Source: Candidatus Merdivivens pullicola (GTDB taxonomy: Bacteria; Bacteroidota; Bacteroidia; Bacteroidales; UBA932). From it: a DNA stretch of 64,000 nucleotides. Numbering within the stretch: the stretch's first letter is position 1; every line of letters starts with the position of its first letter. The translations under genes and the position numbers were made by a program. Below are positions 58,097 to 64,000 of this stretch, piece by piece. Under the pieces are notes generated by a model. The model was not told where the DNA came from and ran no database searches. It was given only the letters and a program-made list of their open reading frames with translations. Location of the stretch: positions 18,930 through 82,929 of the forward strand of contig JADIMA010000040.1 in NCBI GenBank assembly GCA_017694945.1, read 5' to 3'.

Positions 58097-59803
58097 TTAT
58101 AGGAGTTTTTCTCCGTCTATCCCGACTCCTCCAGGAATGGTCAGGCTGATGTCCTGAAGCAGCAGGTAGTCTTCTGCATTGATGTTTTCACCGTTCCCTT
58201 CGGAAACCTTTGCATGGATTGTGATGTTGTCAAGAGCGTATATCGCGCCTTCGGCAGTCTGTGTTATTGATATGGAGATTTCGCTTGATGCCTCTCCGTT
58301 TTCTGCAGGATTTATTTCCAGGCTGTCGCCGTTGCCTATCTTGATGTCTATTCCGTCAATCGGATTGCCGGAAGCATCCGTTACGCCGGCGCTCAAGGTA
58401 ATCTTGGCCGGTATCGTTGAGACAGCCGTAGCATTGATGACGAGTTGTTCTACGGATATTCCGATGTCGCTGAAGGTTTCGCTGATTCCGGATATGGTGT
58501 AGTCGGTGCTGATGTCAAGGTCGCTGCCGAATCTTGCAGGTGCCTCAATGTGGCATTCGCCTGAAACCTCGTATGTCGTGCCCGGTTCTATTCTGCATTC
58601 AGAGTCTGATTCTGCAGTGAATGTAATCTGTATGCTTTTCGGTATCCGGTAAAGTAGGTCATCGAAATTGTCAACCGCCACTCCTGCATATTGTCCGCTT
58701 GCTTCGCCCGTTTCGGATATGCGGAAGGACGAGGTGGAGGAGGCATCGATTACCGGCGTCTCGAAGGCTATCTCTGCTATTTTGCCTCCGTTTCCGTCGA
58801 ATGTCTCTATCACTCCGCTGAATGATGCGCTTACCGGTGTGCCGTTATCGAGGCTGAGGAAGATCGACGCGCCTTCAAGGTCGAGGATATAGTCGTCTGA
58901 AATCATTTCATCGTCAAATCCGAGTTCGATGCTCTCCGTAACCGGCTCCGATGCCAGGTCGGCAACGCCTTCGATTGCGGTAACGGATATTTCATTGCCC
59001 CCGTCCGGGGATCTTACTTCAATTGTCGCCCCGAGGGTCAGATCTCCTTCCGTCCCTGTTATGTCGCCGCCGAATACAGTGACGGATGCGTCAACGGTGA
59101 TTTCCCCGTCGAGTGCAAGTATGTGCGTGGCTTCATCATACATGTCCGTATTCCCCCTGAGGTCTATTCCTGTCGCCTGTATTTCGGACAACAGGGGCCT
59201 GTCCTTTGAGACGATGCCGCTTATTACAGCCGTGTTGCCGCCGTTTTCAAGCACCAGCCATTCAGGGAAGACCAGCGACATTTCATCTATTGTGAGTTCA
59301 TCGACGGCTTCTGAAGTGAGTTCTATGGCAATCTGGGCGCAGGCGTCAAATTCGACAATATCTATCCTCTTTACAATGTCTTCAAGTTGTATTTCGTCGA
59401 ATGTAAGATTGATTGTCAGTTCTTCAGGAAGCCTGAACGGGAATTCTTCGGAAGGAAGCCCGCCGGAGGCCGGAACGGAACCGAAATTCATTCCGAGTTC
59501 GCTTGCCCTGGAATTGCCGAATGTGATTTCAGAAACGGTTATGTCTTCCGAGAAGACAGTGTTGTCGGATACGATGCAATAGTCTCCGTTTTCATCGGTG
59601 ACAAGATAATCGGTATTTTCTACAGGAAGTATTTCTTCAAAGGTGATTTTTTCCGTAGAGCCGAACGGCAATGCGAGTTCTTCGCCTCCGACAGTCATGT
59701 CCATGTCGATTTCTTTGTCTGCAAGGTCGTACCTTTCGTCAATGCAGGAAGATAGCAGTAGGAGCGCCGTGGCAATTGCCGCTATCCTGGAAAAATGTTT
59801 CAT
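58097..59803 (-). CDS. Predicted lipoprotein of unknown function
   Basis: A 568-residue protein with a lipoprotein signal (MKHFSRIAAIATALLLLSSC) and no recognizable enzyme. The mature start (CIDERYDLADKEIDMDMTVGGEELALP) has the form seen in Bacteroidota lipoproteins that precede barrel genes. The rest is acidic and rich in Ile, Thr and Ser with strand-like alternation, like a chain of beta-sandwich domains. A surface or periplasmic partner of the DUF5723 barrel is inferred. I cannot name a family with confidence. Confidence 0.75.
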   Translation of the reverse strand: MKHFSRIAAIATALLLLSSCIDERYDLADKEIDMDMTVGGEELALPFGSTEKITFEEILPVENTDYLVTDENGDYCIVSDNTVFSEDITVSEITFGNSRASELGMNFGSVPASGGLPSEEFPFRLPEELTINLTFDEIQLEDIVKRIDIVEFDACAQIAIELTSEAVDELTIDEMSLVFPEWLVLENGGNTAVISGIVSKDRPLLSEIQATGIDLRGNTDMYDEATHILALDGEITVDASVTVFGGDITGTEGDLTLGATIEVRSPDGGNEISVTAIEGVADLASEPVTESIELGFDDEMISDDYILDLEGASIFLSLDNGTPVSASFSGVIETFDGNGGKIAEIAFETPVIDASSTSSFRISETGEASGQYAGVAVDNFDDLLYRIPKSIQITFTAESDSECRIEPGTTYEVSGECHIEAPARFGSDLDISTDYTISGISETFSDIGISVEQLVINATAVSTIPAKITLSAGVTDASGNPIDGIDIKIGNGDSLEINPAENGEASSEISISITQTAEGAIYALDNITIHAKVSEGNGENINAEDYLLLQDISLTIPGGVGIDGEKLL

Positions 59804-59845
59804 GATTTTAAGTTTTATAGTTTAAGATATAATGCATTCTGTGGA

Positions 59846-59853
59846 CAAAGATA
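59846..59853 (-). promoter_or_regulatory. Promoter -7 box for lipoprotein-DUF5723 unit
   Basis: Minus-strand TATCTTTG, 42 bases before the lipoprotein start; back to back with the pepD box. Confidence 0.6.
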
Positions 59854-59864
59854 GGGAAATTTTC

Positions 59865-59872
59865 TAACTTTG
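59865..59872 (+). promoter_or_regulatory. Promoter -7 box for pepD
   Basis: TAACTTTG, 22 bases before the pepD ATG. Confidence 0.6.
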
Positions 59873-59894
59873 CGGACAACTAAATTTTTAAATC

Positions 59895-61328
59895 ATGGAT
59901 TCTAAACAAGTTTTGTCGATTTTTGACGAAATCACAAAAATTCCTCGCGAGTCAGGGCATGAGGAATTGATTACATCTTATCTGCTGGATTATGCAAAGC
60001 GTCTCGGGCTTGAGGCGAAAAGCGATGAGATAGGGAACGTGGTAATCATCAAAGAAGCCGCTCCCGGTATGGAAAACAGGCCGACGATAGTGCTTCAGAG
60101 CCATTCCGACATGGTGTGTGAGAAAAACGAGGGGGTTGAACATGATTTTTCCAAAGACCCTATCAGATATGAAATAGAGAACGGCTGGCTGATTGCCAAG
60201 GATACAACTCTTGGAGCCGACTGCGGCATCGGCGTTGCCGCGCAATTGGCCGTTTTGGAAAGCGATATGAAACTCGGAAGGATAGAGGCTCTTTTCACTG
60301 TTTCCGAAGAGACCGGCCTTTATGGCGCAAAGGCTCTGAAGCCGGGATTCATAACCGGAAACATACTCATTAATCTCGATTCCGAGGACGAGGGCGAATT
60401 GTTCGTAGGGTGTGCCGGCGGCGAAGACACTACGGCGCGCATGTCATACGTTCCTGTTCCGGTGAAAGAAGGCCGTACCGCTTATTCAATCAAGATTGCC
60501 GGAGGTCTGGGCGGACACAGCGGCGACGATATAGACAAGGGCAGGGCGAATGCCGTGCGGCTGCTGGCCCGTTTTCTTTACCAATGTTCCGGAGAGGATT
60601 TCCAACTTTGTTCATTCCTCGGCGGCAACAAGCGGAACGCAATTGCCCGCGAGGCTGTGGCCGTCATTGCCGCAAATGAGGCAGTGGCCGGGAAAATGCG
60701 CGGAGACTTCGAGGCTTTCGTGTCGGATATAAGAGGAGAGTTCGCGATTACGGATCCGGGGCTTTACGGCGTCTTTGAGCAGACCGCACTTCCGGACGAA
60801 GCGATGGACTGCTGCTTCTCGCGCCGTCTTGTCGGCGTGCTTTCAGCGGTTGCGCACGGCGTGCTTGGCATGAGCGCCGATATAAAAGGGCTTGTCGAGA
60901 CATCGACGAATCTCGCTTCCGTAAAACTTGAGAGGCCCGGGCTTGTCAGGATAGGCACAAGCCAGAGGAGTTCAGTCACATCGGAAAGGAGGGCTGCCGC
61001 CGACCAGGTGAGCGCGGCTTTTGAACTTGCCGGCGCCGTAGTAACGCATGAATCCGAATATCCCGGCTGGAAACCGAGGATGGATTCTCCGCTGTTGAAA
61101 CGCTGCGTGGCTTCGTATGAGAAACTTTTTGGAAAGACCCCTGTCGTAAGGGCGATACATGCCGGATTGGAATGTGGCCTTTTCCTTGACATATATCCGA
61201 ATCTTGACATGATTTCGTTCGGGCCTACTCTGAGGGGCGTGCATGCTCCGGGCGAGCGTCTCGACCTGGCTTCGCTGGACAAATTCGTGGCTTTCCTTCA
61301 GGACATACTTCTGAATTATGAACAATAA
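59895..61328 (+). CDS. pepD: Aminoacyl-histidine dipeptidase (M20C)
   Basis: A cytosolic zinc dipeptidase of 477 residues with broad specificity, including Xaa-His. Metal motifs are LQSHSDMVCEKN, TTLGADCGIGVA and SEETGLYGAK, characteristic of subfamily M20C. rpe starts 13 bases after its stop. Length is normal. Confidence 0.94.
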   Translation: MDSKQVLSIFDEITKIPRESGHEELITSYLLDYAKRLGLEAKSDEIGNVVIIKEAAPGMENRPTIVLQSHSDMVCEKNEGVEHDFSKDPIRYEIENGWLIAKDTTLGADCGIGVAAQLAVLESDMKLGRIEALFTVSEETGLYGAKALKPGFITGNILINLDSEDEGELFVGCAGGEDTTARMSYVPVPVKEGRTAYSIKIAGGLGGHSGDDIDKGRANAVRLLARFLYQCSGEDFQLCSFLGGNKRNAIAREAVAVIAANEAVAGKMRGDFEAFVSDIRGEFAITDPGLYGVFEQTALPDEAMDCCFSRRLVGVLSAVAHGVLGMSADIKGLVETSTNLASVKLERPGLVRIGTSQRSSVTSERRAAADQVSAAFELAGAVVTHESEYPGWKPRMDSPLLKRCVASYEKLFGKTPVVRAIHAGLECGLFLDIYPNLDMISFGPTLRGVHAPGERLDLASLDKFVAFLQDILLNYEQ

Positions 61329-61341
61329 TTAGACTGCCGGG

Positions 61342-61995
61342 ATGAGACTGCTTGCACCTTCCATACTTTCGGGTAATTTCGCCCGTCTTATTGATGACAT
61401 AGAGTATGTAAACAACTCTGTTGCGGACTGGTTCCACATCGATGTGATGGACGGAATCTTTGTCCCGAACATTTCCTTCGGCTTTCCTGTGATGGATGCC
61501 ATAGCAAGGCATGCACGCAAGCCGATGGATACGCATCTTATGATTGTAAGGCCGGAGAACTATTTCGAGCGTTGCGCGAAGGCTGGCACCGAGTGGCTGA
61601 GTTTTCATTATGAGGCCACCCATAAGCCTTTGGAGGCCCTCAGGATCATACGTTCGCTCGGAATGAAGGCCGGAGTGGTCATAAAGCCGGCTACAAGGGC
61701 CGAAATCCTCGAACCTCTGCTGGAGGAAGCCGATTATGTGCTGGTAATGTCCGTTGAACCCGGTTTCGGAGGGCAGAAATTCATGCCTGATTCCCTGCCG
61801 AAGGTCAGAACGCTCAGGAAAATGATAGACTCAAAAGGCCTGTCCACTCTGATTCAGGTTGACGGAGGAGTGTCTTCTGTAAACGCCGACGAGGTTTTTA
61901 CCGCCGGAGCAGACTGCGTGGTGGCCGGAAGCGCGATTTTCAAGGCTGCGGACAGGGACAAGGAGTCGATGGCGATCAAAGGTTGTCAAAGATAA
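61342..61995 (+). CDS. rpe: Ribulose-phosphate 3-epimerase
   Basis: A TIM-barrel enzyme of the pentose phosphate pathway, 217 residues. It interconverts ribulose 5-phosphate and xylulose 5-phosphate. Signatures are LLAPSILSGNFARL, FHIDVMDGIFVPN, MSVEPGFGGQKF and IQVDGGV. Its last 10 bases overlap convergent birA. Confidence 0.96.
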   Translation: MRLLAPSILSGNFARLIDDIEYVNNSVADWFHIDVMDGIFVPNISFGFPVMDAIARHARKPMDTHLMIVRPENYFERCAKAGTEWLSFHYEATHKPLEALRIIRSLGMKAGVVIKPATRAEILEPLLEEADYVLVMSVEPGFGGQKFMPDSLPKVRTLRKMIDSKGLSTLIQVDGGVSSVNADEVFTAGADCVVAGSAIFKAADRDKESMAIKGCQR

Positions 61996-62720
61996 CTTAT
62001 CTCCTTGAATGCAAATTCATTTATAGCGCCCTCCCCGTTTTTTACGAGGAGGGTTCCTTTTTCGGTTACGCCGGTTATTGTTCCGGAAAATCTCTCTCCT
62101 GTCAGTCTGTTTTCATACAGGTGCCTTTCTCCCAGGCGGTACATCGCCCCGTGGTAGCCGGCTTTTATTCCGGCGGTGTCGTCGGATTCGATTCGGGAAA
62201 ATATGCAGCCGGTGAGTTTCGGGAGTTCTTCGTCCGGGGAGTACCCGGAGGCCTGCGGCCTTTCTTTCATAAGCGAAGTCGGGTTCGGGGCCGTGTCCCC
62301 CCATTCTGTCTGGTTCAGATTGAGGCCTATCCCGACTATTGAATACGCCAGGCTGCCGGCCCTTATGGCGTTTTCAATCAGGATGCCGCATATTTTTCTG
62401 TCTGCTATGTATATGTCGTTCGGCCATTTTATTTTTACATCAAGACCGTAATTTTCAAGGTAGTCTTTGATGCCGAGAGAGGCTTTCTGCGAAATGAGGA
62501 ACTGTTCGCGGGCCGGAAAATCAGAAAACTTCAGAACGATTGAAAACATCAGGTTCTGTCCCTTTTCGCTGTACCACCTGTTTCCGCGCTGTCCTTTTCC
62601 GGCTGTCTGGCATCTTGCGGCGATTACTGACATATTGTCATAGTCCTTTATGCCTCTCAGTGCTTCATTATTAGTCGAATCCAGTATGTCGAACCATTTT
62701 ATGAAAATCTTTCTTTTCAT
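61986..62720 (-). CDS. birA: Biotin-[acetyl-CoA-carboxylase] ligase
   Basis: A 244-residue biotin protein ligase without the N-terminal DNA-binding domain, so it acts as an enzyme and not as a repressor. Motifs: DSTNNEAL, GKGQRGNRWYS (biotin/ATP-binding) and IKWPNDIYIADRKICGILIE. It attaches biotin to carboxylase carrier proteins. Its promoter crosses that of rsfS. The C-terminal end overlaps rpe by 10 bases. Confidence 0.93.
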   Translation of the reverse strand: MKRKIFIKWFDILDSTNNEALRGIKDYDNMSVIAARCQTAGKGQRGNRWYSEKGQNLMFSIVLKFSDFPAREQFLISQKASLGIKDYLENYGLDVKIKWPNDIYIADRKICGILIENAIRAGSLAYSIVGIGLNLNQTEWGDTAPNPTSLMKERPQASGYSPDEELPKLTGCIFSRIESDDTAGIKAGYHGAMYRLGERHLYENRLTGERFSGTITGVTEKGTLLVKNGEGAINEFAFKEISYL

Positions 62721-62736
62721 GGTGTGAATTTTGTGG

Positions 62737-62744
62737 TATATTTG
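62737..62744 (+). promoter_or_regulatory. Promoter -7 box for rsfS-ftsH, crossed with the birA promoter
   Basis: TATATTTG, 23 bases before the rsfS ATG; only 4 bases from the opposing birA box. Confidence 0.6.
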
Positions 62745-62748
62745 CGCC

Positions 62749-62756
62749 CAAAATTA
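62749..62756 (-). promoter_or_regulatory. Promoter -7 box for birA, crossed with the rsfS promoter
   Basis: Minus-strand TAATTTTG, 28 bases before the birA start. It lies downstream of the rsfS box and partly within the rsfS leader. Confidence 0.55.
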
Positions 62757-62767
62757 ATGTTTTTGTA

Positions 62768-63145
62768 ATGGATATAGAAAAAAAAGAGATTGAAACTATA
62801 GCAGCAGCCATGCTCGACAAGAAGGCAAAAGGTGTCATGTCGTTGGATTTAAGGAGGATAGGCACGGCTATCGCTGATTTCTTCGTGATTTGTAATGCAG
62901 ATTCGACAACCAATGTCGTTTCCATCTGCGACAATATCGAGAAGGAAATGGAAGAGAAGTGCGGCAGAAGCGTGGTAAGGATGCAGGGAAAAGAAAATGC
63001 TTTCTGGGTAATCATGGATTATGCGGACATAGTTGTGCATATTTTCCAGACTCCGTACAGGGAATTTTACCGCCTGGAGGATTTGTGGGCGGATGCTGAA
63101 AGGACTGATTATAAAGATGAAGAACCAGATGGGAAACAACAGTAG
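62768..63145 (+). CDS. rsfS: Ribosomal silencing factor RsfS
   Basis: A 125-residue RsfS/DUF143 protein that binds ribosomal protein L14 and blocks subunit joining when nutrients are scarce. The pattern [27 protein letters not shown] and the C-terminal [32 protein letters not shown] are diagnostic. It is followed by ftsH, whose start lies inside its 3' end. Confidence 0.95.
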   Translation: MDIEKKEIETIAAAMLDKKAKGVMSLDLRRIGTAIADFFVICNADSTTNVVSICDNIEKEMEEKCGRSVVRMQGKENAFWVIMDYADIVVHIFQTPYREFYRLEDLWADAERTDYKDEEPDGKQQ

Positions 63146-64000
63146 CGACGGTAACAGGAAGAAACCCCAGGGAGGCGCCCCGAATTTTCCGAGGATGCGT
63201 TTCAATTTTACCTGGATATACATATTGATTACGGTGGCCGTGCTCGCCATGTTCTATACGAGCCGGGGCGCCAATCCTCAGAAAAAGGAATGGGCGGATG
63301 TAAAGGAATATGCCCTGTCGGGTGATATAGACAAGATAGTTTATATCAGGAACGAGTACAAAGGCGAGGTTCAGATAAAGGCCGACAGTCTTGAAAAATA
63401 CTCTTCCCTTTTTGGAGGAAGGGTTCCGAACAAACCTCCGCATATCGTTTTTCTTGTTTCGGACAAGTTTGATCCGGAAACTGCTTTCGATGAAATAAAT
63501 ACTTCCCTCAAGGAGCAGGGCAAGACTCCGGTAAGCGTCGTGATGGAACAGAAGCGTGACATGTGGGGCATACTCAACTGGTTCATCTTCCCGCTGCTCA
63601 TCCTTGTGCTCTGGTTTTTCATGTTCAGAGGCTTCAACAGGAGCGCGGGAGCCGGCGGAGGCGGCCCGGGAGGCATTTTCAATGTCGGGAAGTCAACGGC
63701 AAAACTGGCGGAAAAGAGTCTGATGAAGGTCACTTTCAATGATGTGGCCGGTCTGGCCGAGGCCAAGGTCGAGTTGAATGAGATAGTCGATTTTCTGAAA
63801 AATCCGAAAAAATATACTGAACTGGGCGGAAAGATACCGAAAGGCGCTTTGCTTGTCGGCCCTCCGGGTACCGGTAAAACCCTGTTGGCAAAGGCTGTTG
63901 CCGGCGAGGCCGACGTGCCGTTCTTTTCGATGGCTGGTTCAGATCTCGTGGAAATGTTTGTCGGTGTCGGTGCGTCAAGGGTGCGCGACCTGTTCAAGCA
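63117..64000 (+). CDS. ftsH: ATP-dependent zinc metalloprotease FtsH, N-terminal part (3' end outside window)
   Basis: The reading frame runs to the window edge, so only about 294 codons are seen. After a short basic N-terminus there is a first membrane helix ([16 protein letters not shown]), a periplasmic domain of about 90 residues, a second helix ([16 protein letters not shown]) and a Gly-rich linker. The AAA domain then shows [17 protein letters not shown]. FtsH degrades membrane and misfolded proteins. Starts at 63117, 63129 or 63093 are in frame; I use 63117, which overlaps rsfS by 29 bases. The M41 protease domain lies beyond the window. Confidence 0.94.
   Translation, partial: MKNQMGNNSSDGNRKKPQGGAPNFPRMRFNFTWIYILITVAVLAMFYTSRGANPQKKEWADVKEYALSGDIDKIVYIRNEYKGEVQIKADSLEKYSSLFGGRVPNKPPHIVFLVSDKFDPETAFDEINTSLKEQGKTPVSVVMEQKRDMWGILNWFIFPLLILVLWFFMFRGFNRSAGAGGGGPGGIFNVGKSTAKLAEKSLMKVTFNDVAGLAEAKVELNEIVDFLKNPKKYTELGGKIPKGALLVGPPGTGKTLLAKAVAGEADVPFFSMAGSDLVEMFVGVGASRVRDLFK

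Overview
The window is a dense, housekeeping-rich stretch of a chromosome from the phylum Bacteroidota, most likely the order Bacteroidales. The family (for example Rikenellaceae or a relative) cannot be settled from the sequence alone. The evidence is the gene content: a PUR/DUF3276 protein, DUF5606, DUF5723, Rho with a disordered insertion, an 11-polypeptide Nuo complex lacking NuoEFG, and serine palmitoyltransferase. It is also the promoters: nearly every transcription unit starts downstream of the Bacteroidota -7 box TAnnTTTG, and Shine-Dalgarno sequences are largely absent. About 51 protein genes are called. I saw no tRNA, rRNA, CRISPR array, transposase or prophage gene.

Layout. 1-5.6 kb: uvrB (3' part), a RelA/SpoT protein and uvrA on the plus strand, followed by a convergent M28 peptidase. 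6.6-7.1 kb: the only long non-coding gap, filled with nested inverted repeats. 7.1-11.4 kb: secreted TPR protein, nadE and a PUR-like protein. 11.5-14.4 kb: nusB-yajC-ybbR-coaE. 14.5-24.4 kb: the nuoA-B-CD-H-I-J-K-L-M-N operon on the minus strand. 24.5-31.2 kb: DUF5606-rimO-lipoprotein, yicC, glnS, nth and ftsE. 31.3-36 kb: a 1000-residue TPR protein with a plugless TonB-receptor-like barrel. 36-42.1 kb: gyrB, a sphingolipid pair (serine palmitoyltransferase plus a short-chain reductase) and a 7TM-HD phosphodiesterase. 42.2-47.8 kb: tig-clpP-clpX, an M20 peptidase and pyrF. 47.9-58.1 kb: rho, lptD, amidase-mlaD, dnaA and a DUF5723 barrel protein. 58.1-64 kb: a lipoprotein, pepD, rpe, birA, rsfS and the 5' part of ftsH.

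How the genes work together. The protein-quality genes (tig, clpP, clpX, ftsH), the envelope genes (lptD, amidase, mlaD, barrel proteins) and the information genes (uvrA/B, gyrB, dnaA, rho, nusB, rsfS, rimO, glnS, nth) are mostly standard. The least ordinary signals are the nested inverted-repeat locus at 6692-7038, an RSH protein with a degenerate hydrolase site, the sphingolipid gene pair, two crossed divergent promoter pairs, and the habit of convergent genes overlapping at their stop codons. No wholly new multi-gene system can be claimed from sequence alone. The best candidates for undescribed function are the repeat locus, the TPR-barrel pair and the lipoprotein-DUF5723 pair.
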